From Callaeas wilsoni (Eukaryota > Chordata > Aves > Passeriformes > Callaeidae), in assembly GCA_013398955.1 (NCBI GenBank), contig VWPU01005232.1, forward strand, positions 34,506 to 98,505: a DNA stretch of 64,000 nt, read 5' to 3'. A program made the position numbers and the translations under genes. The notes under the pieces were generated by a model that did no database searches, was not told the origin of the DNA, and was given only the letters and a program-made list of their open reading frames with translations. Below, in pieces: positions 48,101-59,610 of this stretch (position 1 is its first letter; each line of letters opens with the position of its first letter).

Positions 48101-50628
48101 TGAGATAAGAAGGTTTACTGGGAGTAAGAAAATTAATAGAGTAAACCTAAGAGTGTTTTGTTTGATATGCCTTCATTTATATTTTGTGCAAATGGAATGA
48201 GACTGGAAGATCTGAACAATGTTACAGAAACAGAATACTAATACATATATTTTCCCCGCAGCACCATGTGGCTCTGATCCCAGAATTGGATTTCTAACCT
48301 ACACATTGTACTCAAATATAAACAGGAACTGCCTCTGCCCTGGTTTTTGTCCCCAGCTTTTGAAACATTAGGGCATCTAGTGCTTTTCTTTCAGTCATGC
48401 TCTTTTCATCCGTGCTGTGATATGTGAACAGACACATGAGCATGCACACATTATACACACACAGGGCTTTGAATTAGAGCTTATTTTGCAAGTCTGTTTA
48501 TCAGAAGTCGCTAGGATTTTTAATGTCTTTTGATGGTCTATTGAACAACACAATAAAGCCAAAGAGCCTATATTTTCAGAGTGTCCTCCTATAAAGTATG
48601 ATAAACCATATTTATTGTGCAAGGATAAAGTACTTTTCTTCCACTGGGCAGTGTTTTTCAAAAGCTACTTCTCACCAATTCACAGTTCTCTTGGATATGA
48701 TTTCACTGGCAAGCCTGTTCTGTCTGGCATATCTGTGTAGAGGTGTTGTCACGGGTAGAGATGAAAATGTTTCAACAAGGTAATTGAAGAATAATATGAA
48801 GAGCTACTGGGCTCCTGTTTGTAAGGTTTTGGCTATATCCTGTATTTCTGCTTTTTAATTATTTCAAAGAGCACCTTTAACGTATGTTGAAACAGAGAGA
48901 TATATTCTTTTCAAGGCATGGAATTACAGGCCACAGTTTTATAGCTCACGGCAAGCAACCTAGAGGCCTTATTAATACTTGATGAATCCCTCTCAATGCC
49001 TCAGCAGTGAAGAGAAGACAAACAACCTGCTGGATGATTGATGCTGTGCCTGCCAAGGAAGAACTTTAAAGCATGATTCTCTCTTACAAAATCTGTAGAA
49101 GAAATCCGGTCTGATCTGGCGTGATCTTGCAGTAGCGATAGCGTGAGCTGAGTGGAGGTGCAATCTCTGCCCTATTGCACAATGGAAAGTGCTTTAACAA
49201 GTGGTTTAAGTCCTTTAGCAAGGCTTTCAGCTTTATCTCTGCCTCCTCCCTACCCTCAAGGCTCCCTAGATCTCCATGGCACACTGCTCTTCTGCAATGT
49301 GCCTTTGCATACGTATGTCACGCTGCACATAAAATTTTACAGTATCACTACTCTTAAGTATTGTTTGCTCTCTGAACCATATAATTGCAAAGAGTCTGTT
49401 AATCCATGTTTTTCATTGTTTTTCTTCTCCAAATCATGGACTCTCTGTTTTCTGTGCATCTGTTTTTTCCTTTTGTTCTGTTTCTTTTTGCTCCCTCAGA
49501 TGTCCTACATACATAACCTTTGTCAGATCAGACACATGGTTTGACTTACTGAGTAATCTCCTGTGTGCCTGCCCAAGCCCTAAAAATGAGGCTTGAGAGA
49601 TCCTTACCCAAGCATGATGCCATACAGGCAGAGAATCATTCACTTTTCCTGCAGTTTGATGTTTCATAGGAAATTGCAGTGTTCTGCAGTCTTTTACTGG
49701 AGTAGGGCCATCAAATGGGTGAGGTGAACAAACCTGTATTTTATTCCAAATTAAATTTTCAGTCACATGGACATCACAAAGAGTCCCTCACACAATCCCT
49801 AAACTGCACATGAACTCCTCAAACTATTGTAGCCAAATTGCAGTTCTGCTGTGTGCCAAGTCTGCCTCAAAAGGGGTGATAGTAGTATATGTTTAAAAGG
49901 TATGGCCATTTTAACTTCTACAAGAATATTCAACTTCAAATAGGAACAGGTTCAATAAAATACAATTTAATTTCAATTAATACATCTGGGTCCATAAATT
50001 TGCCTTTTACTTATTTCATTTTGTTTTTGTAATTGCAACATACTGAAGCCAAAGGGGGAAAAAATTCTACTCCAGGGCATAATGAATTATTGATTAAGGC
50101 AGCTAGATCAGTGTGAATCCTTATAGGAAGCCAAAAGTAAATCAGTAAATGAACGGGTTTTAAATATATACTTGGAAAAAGGGATTTTGGCAAATAATGA
50201 AATGAATATTGGACACAAAAAACTCAAACCATCTGAATCGCTACCCCTAGCTGTCCAGTCAGTCCCTGATTTAAATAAATTGAAGTTTAGAGTGAATTAT
50301 GTGGGAAAATGAATACAATAAAGAAAACAGCTTGTAGAAGAGCTAACACTGAAAATGTGGCAGCATTTAAATCCTGATCATGTGAAAACATTTGTTATAC
50401 AGATCAGACAAAGGATTTGTGAAGAATAGAAAGACTGAAATGCTATTCCTCGATAATAGCATAAAATGAATGTCCACTGAAATCAGTGCTTGTACGTGGA
50501 TAAATCATACCAGAAAAATGAGGGGTTCTCTTTTATCAGGTCTCAAAGGCAATATATTGGGATAAAGGGAATTTTTTTTTGCACGTACCACACTGGCCAT
50601 GCAGTACCACACTACAGCATACCACAGT
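45109..50628. other. Gene-free sequence with one possible old LTR fragment
   Basis: No gene is recognised. The patch 46560-46830 is less AT-rich, contains ACAATAAATCCTTGTTGCCT at about 46649-46668 (AATAAA followed by a GT/T-rich stretch, as in an LTR R/U5), and may be a decayed LTR piece. The open frame at 49152-49544 has a hydrophobic, leucine-rich run but no start context or family resemblance. Confidence 0.45.
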
Positions 50629-51220
50629 GAATTCACAAAATTACAGAATTGTTAGGGTTGGAAAGGACCCCTGGAGATTATCTGGTCCAACCCCCTTGCC
50701 AAGGCAGGGTCACCTAGAGTCAGTGACACAGGAACATGTCCAGGTGGGTTCTGAATGTCTCCAGAGAGGGAGACTCCACAGCCTCCCTGGGCAGCCTGTT
50801 CCTGTGCTCTGCCACCCTCAAATGCAAAGACGTTCTTCCTCATGTAAAGGTGAAACTTCTTGTGTCTAAGTTTATGGCCATTGCTCCTTGTCCTGTCACT
50901 GGGCACCACTGAAAAGAATCTGGCACCATCCTCTTGGCACTCACCTTTGAAATGTTTATATGCATTAATGAGATCCCATCTCAGTCTTCTCCAGACTAAA
51001 CAGACCCAGCTCCTGCAGACTCTCGTAAGAGAGATGTTCCAGACATCTAATCAATCTTGTGGCCTCTGCTGGGTTCTCTCCAGTAGCTCCTTGTCTACTT
51101 GTACTGAGGAGCCCAGAACTGGACACAGGACACCAGATGTGACTTCACTAGGGCCAAGTAGAGGGGCAGCATCACCTTACTAGGCCTGATGGCCACACTC
51201 TTCCAGTGTACCCCAGGGTA

Positions 51221-51484
51221 TCATTGGCCTTCCTGTCCGCAAGGACACTGACAGCTCATGGTCAACTTACCATCCACCAAGACTCCCAGGTCCTTCTCTG
51301 CAGAGCTGCTTCCCAGCAGGTCAGCCCCCAGCCTGTGCTTGCACTTGGGGTTATTCTTCCCCAGGTGCAGGACCCTGCACTTGCCCTTGTTGAAACTCAT
51401 GAGGTTTCTCTCCACCCAATTCTCCAGCCTATCAAGGTCCCAGTGAATGGCAGCACAGCCTTCAGGTGGACCAGCCACTCCCAA
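51221..51484 (-). pseudogene. CR1 ORF2 fragment, continuation in a second frame
   Basis: From about residue 15 (51442) this encodes [20 protein letters not shown] and, further on, [10 protein letters not shown] and the [12 protein letters not shown] block. That is the part of CR1 ORF2 that follows the reverse-transcriptase catalytic box. It is offset from the upstream remnant by a frameshift. It reads well until about 51225. Confidence 0.85.
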
Positions 51485-51681
51485 CAGTTTGTATCATCAG
51501 CAAACTTGCTCAGGGTGCATTCTACCCTTTCACCCAAGTTGTCCATAAACCAATTGAATAAGACTGGACCCAGAACGGATCCTTGGGGAATGCCACTGAC
51601 TACAGGCCTCCAACTCGATTCTACTCTGCTGACCACAACCCTCTGAGCTCTTCCATTCAGACAGTTCTTGGTCCACCTCAC
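51397..51681 (-). pseudogene. CR1 reverse-transcriptase fragment
   Basis: A 94-codon open stretch. Residues 30-43 carry [14 protein letters not shown] and residues 60-63 FADD, the aspartate pair that binds the catalytic metals in LINE reverse transcriptases. The real frame is left soon after about residue 70 because of a frameshift. The N-terminal two thirds of the RT and the endonuclease domain are missing. Confidence 0.85.
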
Positions 51682-51825
51682 TGTCCGTTCGTCTAACTCA
51701 CATTTCCTGAGCTTGCCTATGAGGATTTACGGGAGACAGTGTCAAAACCCTGGCTGAAGTTGAGGTAGAAAACACCCATTGCTCTCCCCTCACTGACCCA
51801 TCCTGCCATGCCAATTCATCCTTAA

Positions 51826-54800
51826 ACAAGTGTAATTCCCATTGCACTCAATACGGCTGCTCATGAACATATTATTTCTCTTGAGCCTTTCTTAAAAAGG
51901 AAAAAAGGAAGTTATTTCATTTCAGAGAGTGCCTAATATATTGAAAGTTTTTCCATATTCCTCTGATTACAGTGACCTCTCCTGATTTCCTGTATCTCCT
52001 GTTGTTTTCAAAATGTAAAAAAAAAAAAAAAATTGTGTAGGTCATAATGCTTGAAGTGATGGTAAATCAGGAAAAAAAAAAATCAAAGAAAAGAAAAAAA
52101 CTCCAAAATCCCCAGCAAGAAACATCCTAATTCATCTTCCTTATGGCCAAACTCTGAGGGAAATTTGTCTCAAGACAATGTGAGTGACCTAATTAAATTA
52201 CTTTCTTTTTGCTCTCTTACAGCAGAAACTGTATATCAAGATCCTTCTGCTTGGAAAAACTGAAATCTCTAATTCTGTGCATAGAGAAATAGGGAAATAC
52301 TGATATTCCAGCCAGTAATCATACTGAGAAAACATCAATATGGGGGGTTTTTTAGGAAAATAGAGAACAAGAAACATATATAAAACCACACAGTTTTGTT
52401 ACATTTTCTCTAAATGGTCATTATAAAATCAGGCTTAACATAACCGTTTAGAATTTGTAAGGGCTGTGATACTCCTTAGGACTTCAGGTCAGACTCAGCT
52501 GTGAGCTCTTATTTCTTAGTATTTCAATGGCATAATTAGTGTGTGGAGCCTTTCAGAAGAAATGCTTTCTCGGACAGACAGTATCCATGGATAAAACTGT
52601 TTCTCAATCACAATAGTTAAAATGTTGTCAAAATCATACAGGGACCATTGAAAACTAACGTCTGCTCAAGAGTCTACATGAAGACTATTAAGACTACCAG
52701 GAATCTGTAAGCAAACCATTAATGTGTCATGATATCATTTAAGACTAAACGTGCTTCTACTCTGAAAATGGATTATGTCAAATAACATTTTAGCATTATG
52801 TGCACTCTGGAACTCAACACTTTTCTAGTTCTTGGATTTATATCTATGTTAGAAGGATATATGTTTCTTCTGACTTCAAGGGAAAATTCTTCAGTGGGAT
52901 ATGAATTTCAATTTAATTTCTTTCACCTTTTGAAAACTACAAGTGAGGAAGCCCGCAGAGGATGTTGAAATCATAGAGAAATTGGATGAAAACTAATCTA
53001 AATAAGATGAAGTGCCAAAAAAAGAGAGAATCAAATTGAAATGTTATGTGGGAAGAAAATGAAAGTTTTCAGGAGAGAATATTTTATCTTCAAGCCTGGG
53101 AGAAAATCCTCTCATTTTAGAAGGTGTTAGACCTGAATCTTGGTTCAAAATGTAGTCAGCTGTTTTCTTCAGAACTGGTGGCCCAAAAATTCAGCTTCTC
53201 ACACCCTTACACATGTCCACATGTGAGGCTATCTTGTTAGCTCCAATCTGCATTTTCCTAATACAATAAAATTAACATGCCATTTCCTCTTTATTCTGCT
53301 TGAAGCTTTTGTTTTTCAGAAAAGTGTTCTTTAAATATCAATTTTTTTCCACAATGACAAACCAACTTATGCATAGAGTTTGTAAGTTTTGGGTTTATCT
53401 TCTAAGCTTTAATTAAAAAATTATGGTCTTTAGGAAATCACAGCATAGTTAAATTCCCTTTGCATAGATGAGATTGAAACAGGCATCCCTAGGGGTCATG
53501 AACAAATTAATAAAAGCAAAACAACAACTAAACATTGCTGTGTTTGTGAATGAAGTGAACGTCGTTTAGCATAGATGAGCAATAAGCAGAAGGAAATGTA
53601 ATGATGTAAAAGAACACTTATCTCCAAGAAGTTATGCAATTATAGCAATAAGGAAACAACTTTTTAAAAATAAGTTAAAACATGGTTCTGCCCTATACCT
53701 TTATATATCGTGACAATGATAATTCACAGCACTAAACCCAATACTAACTATGATAGATAAGATACAATACAAGTACAAGAATCACACTATAAATCCTCTC
53801 AGGCAAATTAAATTCTGAGAATGAAATCAAAAGAAGGCAAGAAGATATCAACATAAGTCTGTAAAATTAAGGGAGCAAAAGCTATTCACCACATACATAA
53901 GAGAAATAATGTAAAGAATATCCCTTTAAATCTGTGCTATGAACAGCACATATATATAAATACCTGAAACAATCTCCTGTTATTTTTGAGAGTTTCTAGA
54001 TGGAGCTATCTGAAACATTTGCCATTGAAATACGGCTAATTAATAAATATTTGAATTTTAATAACATTTTGTATAATACCCAAGCAGCTTACCATTTTCT
54101 CTTTAAAAATGCTGTCTCTGCCCCTTTGTATGGTAAAGATGCTTATCTCCCATATTCTGAGTTATGTGTTAAGGCCATAAAATTGAAGGATAGTTCTTTT
54201 TTAGAACTCCTATAAGCAAAACTGTTGTTTGGCTTACGTGTTATTTTCCATATTGTTGGACAATGCTTCTAAAGCTTCTTTTCTTCTTCCCATTCCCTAA
54301 CTTTAAAGATGCATCTGACTGTGTGCCAAGCAGCAGCAGCAATCACCGCTGGCACTCACTTGACCCCATGGAAAGGCTCCGGTGGCTGTTTTGGGGGCAG
54401 CTCTTGAGCTGGGGGTACCGCCAGCCTGGGGTACCCCAGGCACAAGGCAGCCCATGAACTGTGGGTGTTCTGGCTGTCCCCCACAACAGGTACTCAGCCG
54501 GGAGGCAAGGAGGGATCTGTTCCAGCAAGCTTTGGTCATTTCGTTTCTGTTCCTCCCCCCATATGACTTAAGGGCAGCTTGTTTCTCTAAGGTCATGAAA
54601 TGACAGTGACAGACCAAGGATGTAAGAAAATGAGAGATTCACATGGGGAAAAAGTGCAGAATTCACAGAGAAAGTCACCATCCTCACAAAATTTCTTCTG
54701 CCTCATGATGTTTATCTGGTAAATCATGGCACTCCTCTGCAGCGAGAACTTTATTGATGAAGCAATTCTCAAAATTTGTGGAGCTTTCCAGAAAAAGCTT

Positions 54801-57800
54801 TCACACTTACCAGTAGGAAAGGATTTTTGAGAGGTTATGTTGTTCACTCTCTCCATTTATATTTTATATTTTGGGATGTACCAATATTTGCTATATTTGC
54901 TAGTTAAGTCTTTCTGTTACAGTAGACATAAACCCTGACCACTTTAAGCAATCATCCACATAGCATGTACGTATGTGGATTTCCCAAGAAGGTGGATCTT
55001 CCTGGGAATGCACAGAGCCTGCAAAAATAGGAAGCACCCTCATTGTTTCAGATCGAGGCAGAAGTTCCTACTTGCACCTGCCAGGCCAGACTTCACTAAT
55101 TAGAGCACTAAAGAACGAGAATGGTAGAATTTTATTAACAGTTGCCTTCTACTTGGTATTGTGGGCCAATGACTGGCAAACTCTTCTTGCCAGAAGCAAT
55201 CTCTGTGACCAGCAAGTAGACAGCCATGATACAGGTCTGGCAGAGAAAAGACTTTTCCAGTGTCTTTCTTCCAAACAGTATCTTTAGTCTCCATGTGCAG
55301 AGTCAAGTACCCCATGTAAGGAAGATGTTCATATTTATTTAGGAGCTGTCAGTAAAACCAGAGCTGTGCTTTCAATTCTCAGTTTTCAGTTTTTCTTTTC
55401 TGAACAGGTTATTTCTTCAGTTCCAAGTTAACAAGTCCCAGAACACATTTTCACTCAGTGTTCCGTTATGCTAGATGGCCAAGAGTGCCTTTGGAGTTCT
55501 GCTTACATATTGGTCAGGCAGGGTTATCTCATAGGGAGCAATACATAATTTATGTCTGCTAACACTCTTTTAGCACCATAAAGGTTCTCTGTTCTTATGA
55601 GTAAGTTGTATTCTTGAAGTTATTATATTCTTAGAATTGGAAAGTATTAGTCTCTCTTCAGCTATCAACAGAAAAATCTCCTTGACAATTTTCCCAACTG
55701 CCTCTGCCCATGGTCTCTCACTCAGCTGCAGCTAATTGCTGCCAGTTACACAGGCAAGAATAAAGTGATGATTTCCCCTTGTCAAAAATTTCCGAACCAC
55801 AAACCACAAAATATGAGCAGAATGAGCAGCTTCTAGCTTATGATACTGGATCTCCTAAAAAAAAAAAAAGAAAAAAAAAAAGTGGTTGATCTACAGATTG
55901 TTGTTGCTGCTTATCTCTATGCCCAGTGCCTTGAGTGCTCTGCACTGCCACTTCCATCTCTTCTGCTGACCCTTGATTCCTCCCATTGCAGTGTTGGGTC
56001 TGTCACTGGTAATTACCCATCATTTGAGCACTGACACGTTACTACAAGCAGAGGACACCTGATCTGTCATTGCGCTTGCTGATGAAATATAGTGGTGTTG
56101 TACATATCACAAAACTGCCAGATAAAGTCCAGACAGCTTGTTCTGTGCTAAGGATGTTAGAAAGCTGAATGTGAATAAAAGAAGAGGGAAATACATTTTA
56201 AAAGGGCACAGTTAATTATTCAAGGATTTTTTTTTTATTACATTTTTTTTTAAATTATGAAAGCATTGCAAAAGGATCTTTTTTCACATTTTGGAAGGAA
56301 TCACAAAAAACACAAATTCAGACATATCCTTCAGAAGTTTTGGGAAGCTACTTAACCAGATAATGAGTAGGAACCATAACATATACCTTCCCTATACCTT
56401 CCCTAACATATACGCAGTACATCTAAGGAATGCAAAAATCAAGGTCAGATCAAACCATGCAGGCACTATAGAGTGAATAATTAATATTTCTGATGCAATA
56501 TCTATCCTTTTGTAGTTATTCTACAAAAAAAAAAAAAAATTTGTTGAATATATCAATCCATTAATCATTTATTAGGTTTTAAGAACTGTAAACTCCAAAA
56601 CACGAAGTGAAAATATGCATGTATATTCATGTTACTCTGCTCTGATTTGTATTTAAGTTCTCAAATATTTCTTATATTTCTTCCCTTTAGTGGATAACAT
56701 TATGGAATGCCTTATTGATTGTGGCTTGCCATCATTTTCATAAAAGCATAATCCTATTGATGTCATAACTTATTTCTGAGGTTGTTAGACATCATGCCAT
56801 GGATTAGAAAGCTCTTTAATTTAAGTAGCAAGAACACAGACAGCCATAAAAACCTCAAAACAGCAAATCTAACTTAATTTGTTGTGACAGAAAGTGAAGA
56901 TGAAGGAATTAAAACTGCAATGACTCTAATTTGAACTGTTATAAATGTTCAGGCTTATGTGGATTGAATTTGAATTACATAAAATCAAATTAATTTCTTT
57001 CATAGTCTTTTCTGAGAATTGTAACTTCACTCAATATATTTAAGCAGTTCGGTGAAAAGACTGGGGTAATAGCAGAGTATTTGACAAACCAAACCAGAAA
57101 GCAGATATAACCTAAGAGAAATACAAAGTCTTTGTAGATTAAGTTATTGGTAAATAAATCTTGCAAAGTCACTCAGCCACCCATGCCAGGAACACTAAAG
57201 CTCTCCCTCTGGGACTTTGTGGGGTAGAGATCTCCTGGTTTATCACCAACGCATTGCACTGATACACACATCTGCCATAGTTTTCATACACACACAGCCT
57301 CAGTTTTCTGCAGAGCTCGTCTGTGAAAGAATTTCAAATTAGGTCTTGGAGCACGTCAGACGGCTTTATTGTTAAGCATGGATTGTAGAAATTGTCTCTA
57401 TATCTGATGCAGTGTGGCACACTGAGCAGCAGAAATAAGGAAAACAAGGCAAAAAAAGGAGTGTCTTTCTCTTAAGTAAAAACTTTATAGCTCACTTCTG
57501 CATTTCAGGAAAACTCACAGCATGAGCTGATAAATCCTCTGGAGTGTTTATGAATATGTGTATAATTTGCTGCAGGGGGAGAGAGGATTGGCAGGAGTGC
57601 TGCAGATGTGATCCCATTTGTTTCTGCTCACTGGCGACTGACAGCTTTAAACAGAGCTCTTTCTTTTTTACTCTGGGTATCTGCTGACATGAGTCAGGTA
57701 AATACATGGGGCTGAGGATTTTTGTTAGGTTGATATGGTGTTTTTTGATTCACATGAGTGGATAACCGTGAATAAAAAGGAAGAGATATGTTTAAAAATA

Positions 57801-58819
57801 TGAGTGGTAGTGCTGGCTAATAAAAACAAGATCTGTTTTTTCAATCCCATTACCTTTGCTTTCTACAGCACTGAGTGCATAAAGATAAAGATTATCTTGC
57901 AGAATAAAGCAAATAAACTAGAGATGTAAATATTGCAAATAGTGGAAAAGGTTGTTACAAAATAAAAAACAGAGAATAGGCAGGAATAGGTAGATCAGGG
58001 AAGATTCAGCTGCTGAACTTACGGATTTTTTGAATCCTGGTCTACAACACAGGTATCTCCTTCCAGTCCAGTCACCTCAATGCCTCATATGGTCAAATGT
58101 TAGTCAGACTATTTCTCTCCATTGACTATAAAGGGAATGTAATCTTAATTAAGGAAACCGTAAATTACTGTAGGTGACAATTATCACCTATTAACTCTTT
58201 AATAACCTCTACCACTAATGAAAGAAATCCTGCTCACAGTGGGTGGAAATTTGATTGTATCTTTACTTAAGAGCATGCAGCAGGCATACTTATAAAAATA
58301 TCATTCTCTGGTATCACAGTTAAGTCATACTTAACTTTTGGATTCACTTGGTTTTCAGTACAATAAAAATGATCATAACATACTCCGGTATGCATGTGGT
58401 ATTAACTTCCATTCCCAAAGGTACTCTGTCATTCAGCAACAGTGAAAATTCACTTAACACTTAAAATAAGATGGGCTCATGTAAATCTGTGCTGAATTAT
58501 AAACTGTAATATACAACAATGTCACAAGAAAATTTCCATGCTTTCAAGGAAAAGAAGCAAATTTCCCTAATTTCCTAATTCATTACATGCTGGTGCACTT
58601 CAACTGATTCATGTGTTACTGAAATTACTCCTATTTATCTTTAATGGTCAAATGCTTCATAAGAAATCTTGATGGAAACCAGCTCACTGTGCTGCTCGAT
58701 CTTTCCTAGCTTTTTACTTCTCCCTTTTGTAATCTCCACCTTTTGCCCTGTAATTTTCAAAGGTTTTCCCCACTCCTTGTAGTTCATCGGAATGGATGAT
58801 TAATGTAAGTGAAAGGCTA
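51826..58819. other. Gene-free AT-rich sequence
   Basis: No gene is recognised. A runs lie at 52018-52032, 55858-55882 and about 56525-56539. The patch 54300-54560 is GC-richer and has antisense-overlapping open frames of up to 104 codons with no domain. The direct repeat ATACCTTCCCT occurs twice at about 56383-56403. The stretch 57500-57680 is unusually unique-looking (AGCTGATAAA, CTGACAGCTTTAAA) and might be conserved non-coding DNA, which cannot be judged from one sequence. Confidence 0.5.
55858..55882. repeat. Poly-A tract
   Basis: Two A runs separated by a G. No LINE or processed-pseudogene body is recognised directly upstream. Confidence 0.85.
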
Positions 58820-58950
58820 TGTTAACACAGCAACTGGTAAACAAGTGTGGCATCCCACCCCTGAGGGGAAGACAGCACCCAAAACTCGTAGATGCGCATG
58901 GTTGAAAAGGAACGACAAAAGTCAGAGGGTTCACAAAAAACTTAGAAAGT

Positions 58951-58956
58951 TTTATT
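58951..58956 (-). promoter_or_regulatory. LTR polyadenylation signal AATAAA
   Basis: AATAAA in LTR orientation, about 105-130 bases before the proposed LTR 3' end. Confidence 0.5.
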
Positions 58957-59054
58957 AGTAAAGTAAACACTTGGCATGGAAATTCGTATACGTTAGTCCC
59001 TTATCTCCTCATATATAAACACAGCAGTGGATTTTGAACGAGGGGAAGCATGAC

Positions 59055-59088
59055 AGAAAAGAAAGAGAGAGAAATTAAAGAGAAAGAA

Positions 59089-59125
<37 letters not shown>

Positions 59126-59200
59126 AAGAGAGAAAGAGAAAGAGAGAAAAAAGAGAGAAAGAAAGAGAAAAAGAAAGAGAAAAAGAAAAAAAAAAAAAAA
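59055..59200. repeat. GA/GAAA-rich low-complexity tract
   Basis: About 145 bases almost entirely of G and A on the plus strand (GAAA, GAGA and AAAAGA units), ending in a poly-A run against the single undetermined base at 59201. The true length is probably unresolved in the assembly. Confidence 0.95.
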
Positions 59201-59201
59201 N
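59201..59201. other. Undetermined base (N)
   Basis: The only ambiguous base in the window. It sits where the purine tract meets unique LTR sequence, so it probably marks a collapsed or unresolved join in the assembly. Confidence 0.95.
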
Positions 59202-59274
59202 TGGATCCAGTGTCAATCCAGTGCTGGAGTGTTCAGGGTCCTGGAAACAACCCTTGGGCTTTGTGGGGCTACCT

Positions 59275-59284
59275 TTTTATTTAT
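59275..59284 (-). promoter_or_regulatory. LTR TATA box
   Basis: TATAAATAAA in LTR orientation. It lies about 310 bases from the proposed LTR 5' end and just downstream of the end of the U3 open frame. Confidence 0.55.
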
Positions 59285-59326
59285 AAGCTTCCCCATGCTG
59301 GAGATAAGTTTCTTGCTTTCCATATG

Positions 59327-59610
59327 TCAGTTAACATGGGCAGTTTGTTCTTCTAGACATTTCTGGAAATGGTTCAGAGGAGTTTTGGGATCATTGATGA
59401 TCTTGACCCCCTGTAGCCACTTCTTGACCTCATTTCTGTGCTCGTACTGTGCTGTGCTATGGTTATCTCCAGGGGCCAGAACAAGGATGTTTGTCCCAGA
59501 AAAGTGCTTCCCCACCTCCATATGGCCCCCTTCTTCAGCCACGTCCTGCTCTTTCTCACAGTGTGTTGTTACCAACAATGCTTGGTTGGCTCCACAGCTA
59601 TCCAGCTGTC
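59327..59610 (-). other. Open frame in the LTR U3, function unknown
   Basis: A minus-strand frame free of stop codons for about 94 codons, from just after a TGA at 59611 to a stop at 59327; any ATG-less start would be a TTG at 59578. The composition is protein-like: mixed charged and hydrophobic residues, several histidines, two cysteines and a lysine/glutamate-rich C-terminal half, with no low complexity. It ends about 40 bases before the LTR TATA box. It could be a leftover of retroviral coding sequence overlapping U3, captured host sequence, or chance. No family is recognised and no protein product is claimed. Confidence 0.25.

Larger units (their letters stand above)
50629..51825 (-). mobile_element. 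CR1 LINE, ~1.2 kb 3' part with reverse-transcriptase remnant
   Basis: This is the longest CR1 copy in the window. On the minus strand it runs from decayed reverse-transcriptase sequence near 51825 to the terminal block GGTCCTTTCCAACCCTAACA (about 50651-50670) and a TTCTGTAATTTTGTGAATTC tail ending near 50629. The RT motif [14 protein letters not shown] is encoded at 51594-51553 and the catalytic FADD at 51504-51493. The following [14 protein letters not shown] block is in another frame (from 51442), so a frameshift lies between. It is 5'-truncated and cannot mobilise itself. The plus-strand open frames here (for example 51206-51646) are antisense shadows. Confidence 0.95.
58820..59596 (-). 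mobile_element. LTR of an endogenous retrovirus, boundaries tentative
   Basis: Minus-strand orientation is set by a TATAAATAAA box (59275-59284), then a long pyrimidine-rich stretch (plus-strand GA run 59055-59200), then AATAAA (58951-58956). Proposed ends are TGTTAACACAG at 58820 and GGCTCCACA at 59596, flanked by GCTA on both sides (58816-58819 and 59597-59600). A 4-bp duplication could be chance. An alternative left end is TGTGGCATCCC at 58846. No internal retroviral sequence is recognised next to it, so it is probably a solo LTR. The TATA, pyrimidine-rich stretch and polyA order resembles the LTR at 17095-17498, though the two do not look homologous overall. Confidence 0.6.

Noticed and set aside
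49152..49544. 130-codon plus-strand frame, leucine- and phenylalanine-rich
   Set aside because: The hydrophobicity comes from T-rich DNA (TTT/CTT codons). No conserved motif.
50579..51646. Plus-strand open frames of 96-146 codons
   Set aside because: They are antisense shadows of the minus-strand CR1 reverse-transcriptase remnant.
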